The notes beneath the pieces were generated by a model. That model was not told the DNA's origin and searched no databases. It was given only the letters and a program-made list of their open reading frames with translations. A program made the position numbers and the translations under genes. Below are positions 7,984-15,967 of a stretch of DNA of 36,016 nt, in pieces; the stretch's first letter is position 1, and every line of letters starts with the position of its first letter. This DNA is from Fimbriiglobus sp. (GTDB lineage Bacteria > Planctomycetota > Planctomycetia > Gemmatales > Gemmataceae): positions 1 through 36,016 of the forward strand of contig JANYHV010000492.1 in assembly GCA_025362195.1 (NCBI GenBank), given 5' to 3'.

Positions 7984-10209
7984 ATGAATCGGGACACTCT
8001 CCTCTGGGTCATGGCCGCCCTCGCGGTGCTGGTCAACGCGGTCGTCGGCATCTTCAACATCGACCGCATGTTGCAGCGGGACCGGGCCGTCAAGGCCCGC
8101 ATCACCGCCCAGTTCGAGTTGACCGAAGTCCTGTCCGACATGAAGGACGGCGAGACCGGGCACCGCGGGTACATCATCACCGGCGAACCCGGCTACCTCA
8201 AGCCTTTTCAGGACGCCGAAGAGGCGATCCCCGTCCGCCAGCAGAAACTCCGCCTCATGCTCGCCGATCAGCCGGCCCAGTTGGCGCGGCTCGACGAACT
8301 CGACCGGGTCATCGCGGACAAGTTCGTCGAAATGAAGCGGACGATTGCCGTCCGGGACGCCGCGGGTCTGGCCGCCGGTGCCGCCGCCGTCGCCCAGGAC
8401 ATCGGCAAAAACCTCATGGAACAGATTCGGGCGGAAGTCGCGGCCCTTGCCGCGGAGCAGGCGCGGCTGTTGGAAGTCGATCAAGACAAGTCGGTCGAGC
8501 AGCGCTGGACGGCCCTGCTCACGCTGGTCATCGGGGCGGTCATGGCGGTCGGCATCATCTTGACCGCCGCCGCGATCGTCCGCGTCGAGATGGCCCGGCG
8601 GATGGCCGCGTTCGCCGCCGTCCAACGGGCCAAGAACGACGCCGAGTCGGCGTTGAACCAGCTCGACGCCTACTTCCGCAACGCCCCGTGCGGCATCGCC
8701 TACTACGACGCCGACCTGCGGTGCATCCACATCAACGAGGCGTTCGCCAAGCTCAACCGCCTGCCGGCCGCGGAGTTGATCGGCAAGTCGTTCGACGAGG
8801 TGCCGCCGAACTTCCCGTTGAAGTTGCAGGAGGAGTACCTGGAAGTCTCGAAGAGCCTGCAGCCGGCCGTCAGCCGCCGGTTGGCCATCGCCGACGAGAT
8901 TTGGGAGATTTCCGTCTTCCCCGTCAAGGCGACGAAGGTCGAGCGCACGGGGCTGGGCATCATCGGCATCGACGTGACCGCGGCGGCCGAAGCCGAGGCC
9001 CGCATCCTGGAGAGCGAAGCCCGCTTCCGCACGATGGCCGAGGCGATGCCCCAGATCGTCTGGATGACGCGGCCGGACGGGTACCACGAGTACTACAACC
9101 TGCGGTGGTACGAGTTCACCGGCCTGACCCCCGAGCAGAGCATCGGCTGGGGCTGGAGCCTTCCCCTGCACCCCGAGGACCTGGCGCGGAGCAAGGCCCG
9201 CTGGCAAATCTCCGTGGACAACGCCATCCCCTACGAGGTCGAGTACCGCTTCCGCGGGGCCGACGGCGGCTACCGCTGGTTCCTCGCCCGGGCCAACCCG
9301 ATCCGCAACGAAAAGGGCCAGGTCGTCCGCTGGCTCGGCACGTGCACGGACATCGACGACAGCAAGCAGCAGGCAGAGAAGCTCGAAGAACTCATCGACA
9401 GCCGCACCGCCGCGCTCCGCCGCAGCAATCAGGAGTTGGAGAAGTTCGCGTACATCGCGTCGCACGACTTGCAGGAGCCGCTGCGCAAGATTCAGGCCTT
9501 CGGGGACCGCCTGAACACGCGGTACAAGGCCGGCCTCGGCGAGCAGGGCCAGGACTACATCGCCCGGATGCTCGACTCGGCCGGGCGGATGCGGCGGCTC
9601 ATCGACGACCTGCTGTCGTTCTCGCGGATCACGTCCAAGGTCCAACCGCTCGCCCCGGTCGACCTGAACGCCGTCGTCCGGGACGTGCTGTCGGACCTCG
9701 AAATCCGCGTCGCCCAGTCCGGCGGGCGGGTCGAAGTCGGCCCGCTCCCGACCCTGCCGGCCGACTCGGTGCAGATGCGGCAACTGTTCCAGAACCTCGT
9801 CGGCAACGCGCTGAAGTTCCAGCGGCCCGGCGTCCCGCCCGTCGTCACCGTGCGGGCCGAACCGCTCCGCCAGTTCCCGCCCGACCCGCCGTCGAACGGG
9901 ACGACCGCGCCCCCCCGCCGGACCGGGTACCGCATCACCGTGGCGGACAACGGGATCGGGTTCGAGGCCCAGTACGCCGACCGCATCTTCGAGCTGTTCC
10001 AGCGGTTGCACGGCCGGCACCAGTACGAGGGGACCGGGCTGGGCCTGGCCATTTGCAAGAAGATCGCCGACCGGCACGGGGGGGCAATCTCGGCCAAAGG
10101 GTATCCGGGCGAGGGATCAACGTTTATAATCGACCTTCCCACGTCTCAGGAGGCAGAAGCGCACCATGCCACACCGACCCCAGCCGGTGACAATTCTCGT
10201 CGCCGATGA
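7984..10209 (+). CDS. CHASE3-PAS-PAS sensor histidine kinase
   Basis: This 741-residue membrane sensor kinase has a first membrane helix (about 6-26), a CHASE3-type extracytoplasmic helical domain with GETGHRGYIITGEPGYL (about 30-172), and a second helix (176-198). Two PAS domains follow (about 225-340 and 352-480; the second, with HPEDLARSKARW, is PAC-like). The HisKA segment has SHDLQEPLRKI with phospho-acceptor H494. The ATPase domain has N-box NLVGNALKFQ, DNGIGF and GTGLGLAICKKI. The ATG at 7984 is preceded by GGAAGG and begins just before the first membrane helix. The 3' end overlaps the next gene by 44 bases, so translation is probably coupled. The divergent sigma-54 regulator and the downstream CheY-like protein are both possible partners. 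Confidence 0.92.
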   Translation: MNRDTLLWVMAALAVLVNAVVGIFNIDRMLQRDRAVKARITAQFELTEVLSDMKDGETGHRGYIITGEPGYLKPFQDAEEAIPVRQQKLRLMLADQPAQLARLDELDRVIADKFVEMKRTIAVRDAAGLAAGAAAVAQDIGKNLMEQIRAEVAALAAEQARLLEVDQDKSVEQRWTALLTLVIGAVMAVGIILTAAAIVRVEMARRMAAFAAVQRAKNDAESALNQLDAYFRNAPCGIAYYDADLRCIHINEAFAKLNRLPAAELIGKSFDEVPPNFPLKLQEEYLEVSKSLQPAVSRRLAIADEIWEISVFPVKATKVERTGLGIIGIDVTAAAEAEARILESEARFRTMAEAMPQIVWMTRPDGYHEYYNLRWYEFTGLTPEQSIGWGWSLPLHPEDLARSKARWQISVDNAIPYEVEYRFRGADGGYRWFLARANPIRNEKGQVVRWLGTCTDIDDSKQQAEKLEELIDSRTAALRRSNQELEKFAYIASHDLQEPLRKIQAFGDRLNTRYKAGLGEQGQDYIARMLDSAGRMRRLIDDLLSFSRITSKVQPLAPVDLNAVVRDVLSDLEIRVAQSGGRVEVGPLPTLPADSVQMRQLFQNLVGNALKFQRPGVPPVVTVRAEPLRQFPPDPPSNGTTAPPRRTGYRITVADNGIGFEAQYADRIFELFQRLHGRHQYEGTGLGLAICKKIADRHGGAISAKGYPGEGSTFIIDLPTSQEAEAHHATPTPAGDNSRRR

Positions 10210-10633
10210 CGACGCCGACGACCGCCAACTCGTCGCGGAAGCGTTCGAGGAGGCGAAAGTCGTGAACGACCTCCGTTTTGTGGAAGACGGGGTCGAACTC
10301 CTGGAGTACCTGCAGCGCCGCGGGAAGTACGCCGAGCCGGCCGCGTCCCCCCGCCCGGCCCTGATCCTGCTCGACCTGAACATGCCGCGGATGGACGGCC
10401 GGGAGGCCCTGAGCCGCATCAAGGACGACCGCAACTTGCGGGCCATCCGAGTCATCATCATGACGACCTCGAAGGCCGAGCAGGACATCGTCCAAGCCTA
10501 CGACCTGGCCGCGTCGTCGTACATCACCAAGCCGGTCAAGTTCGAGAGCCTGGTGGACGTGGTCAAAACGATCGGCAAGTACTGGCTCGAAATCGTGGAG
10601 TTGCCCCCGGATGAGCTCGACACTCTCGCCTGA
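10166..10633 (+). CDS. CheY/Rcp1-like single-domain response regulator
   Basis: This 155-residue protein is a lone receiver domain of the Rcp1 type that often accompanies PAS/phytochrome-like kinases. It has the acidic pocket DDD (14-16), phosphoacceptor D70 in LLDLNMPRMDG, the switch Thr in MTTSKAEQD, and the Lys of TKPVKF (K122). There is no output domain, so it probably relays phosphate or binds a protein partner. AGGAGG lies 12 bases before the ATG. The gene begins inside the 3' end of the histidine kinase and overlaps the next gene by 23 bases, so the three are likely co-translated and work in one pathway. Confidence 0.92.
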   Translation: MPHRPQPVTILVADDDADDRQLVAEAFEEAKVVNDLRFVEDGVELLEYLQRRGKYAEPAASPRPALILLDLNMPRMDGREALSRIKDDRNLRAIRVIIMTTSKAEQDIVQAYDLAASSYITKPVKFESLVDVVKTIGKYWLEIVELPPDELDTLA

Positions 10634-11786
10634 CGGCCCGGTCCGGGTCCTGCTCGTGGACGACGACGAGGACGACTACGTCATGACCCGGGACGTGGCC
10701 GCGAACATCCCCGGCCGGCCGATCCGCCTCGACTGGGTGGCGGACTACGCCGCCGGCCTGGCCGCGATGGCCCGGAACGAGCACGAGGTGTACCTCATCG
10801 ACTACCGCCTGGGCAAGCGGACCGGCCTCGAACTCCTGTTCGAAATGCGCCGGGTCGGGTGCGTCGGCCCGGCCATTCTGCTCACCGGCCAGAGCGAGTT
10901 CGAGATCGACCTGGAGGCGACCGCGGCCGGCGCGGCCGACTACCTCGAAAAGGGCCGGCTCGACGAGGTCGTCCTCGAACGGTCCATCCGGTACGCCATC
11001 AAGCAGCACGCCCAGGAGGCGGACCTGGAGCGCAAGGTCCGCGACCGGACCGCCGAGCTGGCCGCCGCGAACGCCCGGCTGCGCGAGGCCGACCGCCGCA
11101 AGGACGAGTTCCTGGCGACCCTGGCCCACGAACTCCGCAACCCGCTCGCGCCGATCCTGAACGCCGTCGAAATCTTGCGGATGCAGCCGGACAACCCGAA
11201 GGTCCTCGACACGGCCCGCGGCCGCATCGAGCGCCAGGTCGCGCACCTCGTCCGGCTCATCGACGACCTGCTCGACGCGTCCCGCATCACCCGGGACAAG
11301 TTGAGCCTCACGCTGGAGGCGATCGACCTCCGCGAGCCGCTGCAAATGGCCGTCGAGACGAGCGGCCCGGTCATCGAAGCCGGCGGGCTGACCCTGGACG
11401 TGGAGTTCCCGCCGGACGACGTGCCCCTGCCGGTGTCCGGCGACCGCGTCCGGCTCGCGCAACTGTTCACGAACCTGCTCAACAACGCGGGCAAGTACAC
11501 CGAGAGCGACGGCCGCGTGGTGCTGCGGGTCGAGACCGACGGCGAGGAGATCACGGCCCGGGTGATCGACACCGGCGTCGGCATCCCGCCCGAGATGCTC
11601 ACGAGCGTTTTCGAACTCTTTTCGCAGGTGGACCGCACCTTGAACCGGTCCCAGGGCGGCCTCGGCATCGGCCTGGCGCTGGTCCGCCGGCTCGTCGATC
11701 TGCACGCCGGGGACATCACCGCGTTCAGTGAGGGGACCGGCCGCGGGTCCACGTTCACCGTGACCCTGCCCGTCCGCCGGGGTTAG
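10611..11786 (+). CDS. Hybrid receiver-histidine kinase
   Basis: This 391-residue cytoplasmic protein has an N-terminal receiver domain (about 11-130; acidic DDDE at 17-20, phosphoacceptor D64 in LIDYRLGKRTG, K114), a coiled-coil linker (about 132-165), a HisKA domain with H173 in LAHELRNPLAPI, and an ATPase domain with NLLNNAGKYT, DTGVGIP and GGLGIGLALV. There is no membrane helix and no sensor domain other than the receiver, so it is probably switched by phosphorylation from the upstream kinase. The phosphate source is an inference from gene order. It overlaps the upstream regulator gene by 23 bases and ends before a 49-bp-arm palindrome. Confidence 0.92.
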   Translation: MSSTLSPDGPVRVLLVDDDEDDYVMTRDVAANIPGRPIRLDWVADYAAGLAAMARNEHEVYLIDYRLGKRTGLELLFEMRRVGCVGPAILLTGQSEFEIDLEATAAGAADYLEKGRLDEVVLERSIRYAIKQHAQEADLERKVRDRTAELAAANARLREADRRKDEFLATLAHELRNPLAPILNAVEILRMQPDNPKVLDTARGRIERQVAHLVRLIDDLLDASRITRDKLSLTLEAIDLREPLQMAVETSGPVIEAGGLTLDVEFPPDDVPLPVSGDRVRLAQLFTNLLNNAGKYTESDGRVVLRVETDGEEITARVIDTGVGIPPEMLTSVFELFSQVDRTLNRSQGGLGIGLALVRRLVDLHAGDITAFSEGTGRGSTFTVTLPVRRG

Positions 11787-11836
11787 AACAGTTTCCAAGT
11801 TCGTGTGCCGGAAACCTACGCTGGCGGGGGTGGGTA

Positions 11837-12001
11837 GCTCCGCCGCAGGCGACTCTTGTTAGCCCGACGCGCTAGCGAGGGTCGATGGGTCATTGATGGC
11901 GTTCGGGGTCGTGGGCCGTGCGGTCATCGACGGCCACCTTGCCTTCGACCGCTCGACCCTCGCTAGCGCGTCGGGCTAACAAGAGTCGCCTGCGGCGGAG
12001 C
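11837..12001. repeat. Long palindrome with perfect 49-bp arms (family A)
   Basis: Bases 11837-11885 are the exact reverse complement of 11953-12001, separated by a 67-base loop. The arm holds an outer module AGCTCCGCCGCAGGCGA (from 11836) and an inner module TTGTTAGCCCGACGCGC, then T, then AGCGAGGG (11856-11881). The inner module recurs at 35914-35939 with one mismatch. The element lies between convergent genes, where a two-way terminator would be useful. No coding potential, transposase or target duplication was seen. Confidence 0.9.
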
Positions 12002-12070
12002 CGAAAACCTTGCCGCAGCCCGCGGGGTGCGTCGGAATCAGCGACTCGCTACGACGACTCGAATTCCGCT

Positions 12071-12421
12071 TCAGCCGATCGCCGCCTTGTACGCGGCCGG
12101 GTGGAAGCCGACGAGGACCGTCTTACCGACGACGGCCGTCGGGGCGCGGAGGTTGCCCGTCGGCCCCATGATCTTGCTCAGCAGCGTCGCGTCGTCCGGC
12201 CGGGCCGCGGCCAGGTCGAAGGTCTCGACCTTCGTGCCCTTCACGGCGACCAGCGTGTCGATGCCGGCGAGCAGCCCGAGGGCGTCGGCCGGGCCGTACC
12301 GCACCTTGACCGCGTCCACCGTCTCGGCCGGCGTCGCCCCGAGGTCGGCCAGGTACGCGTCGGCCTTCTTGCACGTCGTACACGACCGGCGGGCGTACAT
12401 CCACGAAATCGACTTGGGCAT
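12071..12421 (-). CDS. ArsC/Spx-like thioredoxin-fold protein
   Basis: This 116-residue protein starts MPKSISWMYARRSCTTCKKADAYL in spirit of the ArsC/Spx family: a beta strand, then a CxxC (C14, C17) followed by KKA at the start of a helix, and a later cis-Pro region LRAPTAVVGKTVLVG. Family members include arsenate-reductase-like proteins (YffB) and Spx regulators. No residue here settles which, and arsenic genes are absent nearby. The ATG at 12421 is chosen because the fold begins there and GGTGAG lies upstream; the longer reading frame runs into a palindrome. The C-terminal PTAVVGKTVLVGFHP is more thioredoxin/glutaredoxin-like, so a redox role is likely, but the substrate is unknown. Confidence 0.78.
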   Translation of the reverse strand: MPKSISWMYARRSCTTCKKADAYLADLGATPAETVDAVKVRYGPADALGLLAGIDTLVAVKGTKVETFDLAAARPDDATLLSKIMGPTGNLRAPTAVVGKTVLVGFHPAAYKAAIG

Positions 12422-12500
12422 GGGACCACTCACCGGGGTGACGAAAACCGTGCCCCAGTCATAGCCGCAATGCCCACCGACAAGCAAGCCGGCCGAAGCT

Positions 12501-12669
12501 CCGCCGCAGGCGAAAAGGCGAGCGGCGGGTGTCAGCCCGCCGGTCCGACCTGGAACGGGAAGTCGTAACCCGGCGGAAGTGTCGATCCCTCGCCGGGGCT
12601 GTCGCACGCATTCCGGGCTGGACCGGCGGGCTGACGCACCGCCGCTCGCCGGGATTTCGCCTACGGCGG
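12501..12669. repeat. Long imperfect palindrome (family B, shares end module with family A)
   Basis: Arms 12501-12546 and 12620-12669 pair with a few mismatches and a small insertion; the inner 16 bases (GTCAGCCCGCCGGTCC and its complement) pair exactly. The left end reads AGCTCCGCCGCAGGCGA (12497-12513), identical to the outer module of the 11.8-kb palindrome, while the inner part differs. It lies between the TPR gene's stop, 4 bases away, and the start of the ArsC-like gene. Confidence 0.8.
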
Positions 12670-12672
12670 CCG

Positions 12673-13092
12673 TTACCGGCTGCCGTGGGCTTTCAGGAGG
12701 TCGTGGAAGCGGGGGTCTTTACGGATCGATTCGAGGTCGCGGTCCTGGGTCATCGACTGGAAGTCGCTGTACCCGAGCTCGACGGCCTTGCGCAGGGACT
12801 GAATCGCCAGGTCGGGCTGGGCCAGGCGGGCGTACCGGCAGGCCAGGTCGTAGTGCGCGGCGGGGTCGGCCGGGCGGAGCCGGACGAGCGCCTGGTCGAG
12901 CTTCAACCCTTCCTTGACCATGCCCTTTTCGCACAGGTTCTCGGCCTGCACGCGGAGGGCGTCGGTGTGGTCGGGGACGACCCGCAGGAGCGCGGAAAAG
13001 AAGTCGAGTTCGAAGTCGAGCTGCGGCCGCTCGGACAGTTGCAACAGGACGGCGTTGCCCTGGGAGGACGGGCGCTTCTTGGGGCTGGGCAT
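12673..13092 (-). CDS. TPR-repeat protein
   Basis: This 139-residue protein is built of helical pairs. AHYDLACRYARLAQPDLAIQSLRKAVELGY is a clear TPR unit (given here only as its A-x3-A-C spaced pattern), and the end, with DLESIRKDPRFHDLLKA, is the capping form common at the C-terminus of planctomycete TPR proteins. Earlier segments (LDFELDFFSALLRVVPDHTDAL and ENLCEKGMVKEGLKLDQAL, each a degenerate unit) suggest about three repeats. It probably mediates protein contacts; no partner is evident. The ATG at 13092 has GGGAG 7 bases upstream. A promoter with a perfect TATAAT lies about 60 bases upstream. Its stop codon abuts the long palindrome at 12501-12669. Confidence 0.82.
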   Translation of the reverse strand: MPSPKKRPSSQGNAVLLQLSERPQLDFELDFFSALLRVVPDHTDALRVQAENLCEKGMVKEGLKLDQALVRLRPADPAAHYDLACRYARLAQPDLAIQSLRKAVELGYSDFQSMTQDRDLESIRKDPRFHDLLKAHGSR

Positions 13093-13149
13093 GGCGTGTC
13101 TCCCGCGTTCCGACCGTGACCGGGCAAGACTCCGGCGGCACACAGGGGG

Positions 13150-13177
13150 ATTATAGCGGGGCGTCGCCGGGTCTCAA
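13150..13177 (-). promoter_or_regulatory. Sigma-70 promoter of the TPR gene
   Basis: The minus strand has -35 TTGAGA (13177-13172), a 16-base spacer, and a perfect -10 TATAAT (13155-13150). The predicted start near 13143 lies about 50 bases before the ATG at 13092. Confidence 0.65.
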
Positions 13178-13283
13178 TTTCCCGGCGGGCGGATGCGGGG
13201 GATTTCGGCCGGATTGCGCCGCACCGTCGGGTTCCCGCGAGCGGCGCTGGCGGGCCGGCCCGTCAGCGCCTCGGTCGGCCGAT

Positions 13284-13586
13284 TTAGAGGGCCGCCGGTT
13301 TGGCCGGCGGTTCTTCCTCGTCGTCGTCCTCGTCGTCCTCGTCGTCGTCCAGGTCGTCGAGGTCGTCCTCGTCGTCGTCCAGGTCGTCGAGGTCGTCGTC
13401 GTCGAGGTCGTCGTCCAGATCGTCGTCGAGGTCGTCGTCCAGATCGTCGTCGTCATCGTCGTCGTCGTCGTCCTCCACCTCTTCGGCGTCCGCGGCGCGG
13501 ATCGTCGGGGGCAAGAACTCGGGCTCGAGGTCCGGGAGGCCGGTCGCGGGGAGAGCCGCGAGGGCGAACAAGCGTCGTGCGGACAT
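13284..13586 (-). CDS. Small Asp-rich low-complexity acidic protein
   Basis: This 100-residue protein has an N-terminus MSARRLFALAALPATGL that could be a weak signal or membrane-targeting segment. Beginning near residue 37 it is almost only Asp (roughly 40), with Leu at 3-5 residue intervals and a few Glu, ending PPAKPAAL. It is real rather than a chance frame: GAAGGAG lies 5 bases before the ATG, a consensus promoter lies upstream, and the frame closes cleanly. The Leu spacing could give weak amphipathic order on metal binding. Calcium or other cation binding is suggested by composition only. No family is recognised. The coding DNA is a GTC-type triplet repeat, so length may vary between strains. 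Confidence 0.78.
   Translation of the reverse strand: MSARRLFALAALPATGLPDLEPEFLPPTIRAADAEEVEDDDDDDDDDDLDDDLDDDLDDDLDDDDLDDLDDDEDDLDDLDDDEDDEDDDEEEPPAKPAAL
13316..13480. repeat. GTC/GAC triplet-repeat tract
   Basis: The plus strand is a run of CGTCGTC units with scattered CTC and CAG variants, coding Asp with spaced Leu and Glu on the minus strand. Larger blocks such as GTCGTCCAGGTCGTCGAGG (13364-13410 area) recur, which points to slippage and short tandem duplication. Confidence 0.85.
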
Positions 13587-13714
13587 GCAGGCTCCTTCAA
13601 GGGTTTCGACAGCGGCCGGCGGGGGCCGTCAACGGATCGGACCCCGCCGGCGTAGACACCAATTTCTCGGCGACTCCGCGGGGAAACGTCCCCCGCGTCG
13701 GCGTGTCAGGCGGT

Positions 13715-13743
13715 TCTTTAGGGACACTCCCAAACCCTGTCAA
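13715..13743 (-). promoter_or_regulatory. Consensus sigma-70 promoter of the acidic protein gene
   Basis: The minus strand has a perfect -35 TTGACA (13743-13738), a 17-base spacer, and -10 TAAAGA (13720-13715). The predicted start near 13707 leaves a leader of about 120 bases before the ATG at 13586. Confidence 0.65.
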
Positions 13744-13801
13744 GCGAATCGCCGGGGGAAGTTTTTTTCCCGGGTTCGCCCGGGCCGGACCGGCGGCCGG
13801 A

Positions 13802-14950
13802 CTAGGCCGGCAATTGCGCCCGGCCGGCGGCGATGACTTCGGTCAACAGCGGCGGCGGGGCGGCGAATTTCGCGGCGTACTCCGCGGCCGTCGGGGCGAG
13901 CCGGACGGCCATTTTGCTGGCGTGGTGCAAGCCGATGTCGGCGAACTTGTGGTCCAGGAACGGGTTCTTGAACCGCTCGACCGTTTGCGCCGCGAACCGC
14001 CCGGCCGCATCGACCCGGCCGTCCAGCGTCGGGACGATCTCCTCGGCCAGCAGCCGCGCCAGCCACGCCCCGAGTTCGGGGTCGTTCACCGCGTCCCGGA
14101 CGATCGTGAACCCGCGCGGCACGGCCTTGATGAGCAGGGCCGTGTGCGCGGCGTTCAGGATGCGGACCTTGCGCAAGAAGTACGGCTCGACGTTCGGCGT
14201 GCGGACGACGGCCGGGTGCTTGAGCCGGAACCGCGACTTCGGGTCGTCCTCCAGGGCGAACAAGGCGAACGGCTCGGCGACGATCAGCATCGGGTCGGTC
14301 GCCAACAGCGGGTGGTCGGCCGGCGTGCCGGTGACGATGCGATCGACCAGCGTGTGCAGCCAGACGCACTCCTCGGTCAGCCACGTCAAGAGCGGCGTGC
14401 CGCGGCCCCAGCGGACGGCCAGGTCCATGACCTTCGCCCGCAACAGGGTCGCGTTGAACTCGATGAGTTCGCACGGGATGACCGTCGGCCCCGGCAGCCC
14501 GGCGTCGAACCGGGCCTGCAAGACCGCGAGCAACTTCGCCGGGAACGACCGCGGCACGGCGTCGGTCGGCAGGTCCTCCATGTCGAGCGTGTACCCGGCC
14601 TCGGTCGTGTTCGACAGGATCGTGTGCAAGTCCGGGGACCGCGCCAGGTCGAGCACGTCGGCCCACCCGGTCGCCGCCGGGATGACGCGGCTGACGCTCT
14701 CGCACGCCTCGACGCGGTCGATGACCTGGTCGTTTTCGTACCCGCGGACGGCGACGTGGTAGCGGCCGTCCTGCTTGTTCAGGCCGTCGGTCCGCCCGCC
14801 GCCGCCCGCGGTCGATTGCACGATGACGACGCGGCCGATGTTCTGGCCGTCGGCGTTGCCGTGGTGGATGAACAGGTCGGCGAACGCGCGGAGGAACCGC
14901 CCGGACCCGAACTGGAGGACGGTTTCGGTCAGCGGGGTCGCCGTGGGCAT
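13802..14950 (-). CDS. Mannitol dehydrogenase / tagaturonate reductase family oxidoreductase
   Basis: This 382-residue NAD(P)-dependent polyol or uronate reductase has an N-terminal Rossmann domain starting VLQFGSGRFLRAF, and a C-terminal helical domain with KVRILNAAH. That matches the K-x4-N-x2-H catalytic pattern of mannitol dehydrogenases and UxaB-type altronate oxidoreductases. It is shorter than E. coli UxaB, mainly in the C-terminal domain, so the substrate (tagaturonate, fructuronate or a hexitol) is uncertain. The ATG at 14950 begins right before the nucleotide-binding strand; upstream in-frame sequence is the antisense of the neighbouring transporter gene. It is divergent from that transporter, with no other uronate-pathway gene nearby to fix its role. 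Confidence 0.85.
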   Translation of the reverse strand: MPTATPLTETVLQFGSGRFLRAFADLFIHHGNADGQNIGRVVIVQSTAGGGGRTDGLNKQDGRYHVAVRGYENDQVIDRVEACESVSRVIPAATGWADVLDLARSPDLHTILSNTTEAGYTLDMEDLPTDAVPRSFPAKLLAVLQARFDAGLPGPTVIPCELIEFNATLLRAKVMDLAVRWGRGTPLLTWLTEECVWLHTLVDRIVTGTPADHPLLATDPMLIVAEPFALFALEDDPKSRFRLKHPAVVRTPNVEPYFLRKVRILNAAHTALLIKAVPRGFTIVRDAVNDPELGAWLARLLAEEIVPTLDGRVDAAGRFAAQTVERFKNPFLDHKFADIGLHHASKMAVRLAPTAAEYAAKFAAPPPLLTEVIAAGRAQLPA

Positions 14951-15082
14951 AGTGGCACTCGGGAAACGGGGGAGTCGTGGGGTTCGATTACCCGCCGGCG
15001 GGCGAACGACAACGCCAAGTCGGTCCCTATCATGGGCGGACGGCACTCGGCCGGGACCATTTCGGGCAAGGGCGGGGTTTCC

Positions 15083-15967
15083 GTGTCGCAATCGTCGGCG
15101 TCGGTGCGGGGCGGCTTCCTGTTGGGCGTGATCGCCTACGCCTGGTGGGGACTCATCCCTCTGTACTTCCGGCAAATCCGCGACGTGGACGCGGTCGAAA
15201 TCCTCTCCCAGCGCGTCGTCTGGTCGGTCGTGCTGCTCGCGGTCATGGTCGCCGTCCTCGGCGGCGGGCGGGACATTTGGCGCGTGCTCCGCGACCGCAA
15301 ACTCGTGCTAACGCTGGCTCTCAGTGCCGCGCTGATCGCCGTCAACTGGCTGCTGTACATCCACGCGACCGTGACCGACCGGGTGACCGAGGCGGGGCTG
15401 GGGTACTACGTGATGCCGCTGGTCAACGCCTTCCTGGCGACGATCTTCCTGGGCGAGAAGTTACGGCCGGCCCACTACCCGGCGTTGGCCCTCGTGGCCG
15501 TCGGGGTGGCCGTGCCGCTCGTCGTGCTGGGCAGCGGCTGGCTGGCCATCGTGCTGCCGCTGAGCTTCGGCTTTTACAGCCTGGTGCGGAAGAAGGTCGC
15601 CGTCGAGAGCTTCACCGGGCTGGCCGTCGAAACGCTGCTGCTGCTGCCGTTCTGCCTCGCCTACCTGGCGTACTGCGAGACGACCGGGCACCTGAGCTTC
15701 GGCGCGGACCCGACCGTCACCGCGCTACTGGCCGGCGGCGGGATCATCACCGTCGTGCCGTTGCTGGCGTTCACGATGAGCCTGCGGCGACTGCCGCTGT
15801 TGGCGGTGACGTGCATTCAGGTCATCTCGCCGACGATGCAATTCGTCGTGGCGATCTTCTGGAACGGCGAGCAACCGCCGTGGCCGATGTGGGTGGCCCT
15901 GGGGTGCGTCTGGGTCGCGGTGGCGATTTTCATTGCGGACGCGGCCCGGCACGCTCGGCGTCCGTGA
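15083..15967 (+). CDS. rarD: RarD-like EamA family transporter
   Basis: This 294-residue inner-membrane protein has about ten hydrophobic helices and RarD hallmarks: GVIAYAWWGLIPLYFR near the start, HATVTDRVTEAGLGYYVMPLVN in the middle, and QVISPTMQFVVAIF near the end. RarD proteins belong to the drug/metabolite transporter superfamily; their natural substrate is not settled. The GTG at 15083 places the first helix at the normal distance from the N-terminus. An ATG at 15032 is the alternative, and neither has a strong ribosome binding site. The 3' end overlaps the convergent SDR gene by 38 bases, so both stop codons lie inside the other gene. Confidence 0.86.
   Translation: MSQSSASVRGGFLLGVIAYAWWGLIPLYFRQIRDVDAVEILSQRVVWSVVLLAVMVAVLGGGRDIWRVLRDRKLVLTLALSAALIAVNWLLYIHATVTDRVTEAGLGYYVMPLVNAFLATIFLGEKLRPAHYPALALVAVGVAVPLVVLGSGWLAIVLPLSFGFYSLVRKKVAVESFTGLAVETLLLLPFCLAYLAYCETTGHLSFGADPTVTALLAGGGIITVVPLLAFTMSLRRLPLLAVTCIQVISPTMQFVVAIFWNGEQPPWPMWVALGCVWVAVAIFIADAARHARRP

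Noticed and set aside
11837-12001. Palindrome as an insertion sequence
   Set aside because: There is no transposase, no target-site duplication is visible in the flanks, and the loop is only 67 bases. It is kept as a repeat of unknown type.
13316-13480. Repetitive tract resembling a repeat array
   Set aside because: It is a triplet repeat inside a coding gene. There are no unique spacers and no cas genes, so it is not a CRISPR array.
13762-13784. Hairpin CCCGGG-TTCG-CCCGGG next to seven T bases
   Set aside because: The T-run is 5' of the hairpin on the plus strand, and on the minus strand it reads as A. It is therefore the wrong way round for a terminator of either neighbouring gene.
13193-15082. 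A plus-strand frame extending the transporter gene far upstream
   Set aside because: It runs antisense to the acidic protein and the dehydrogenase and has no domain; only the part from about 15083 matches RarD.
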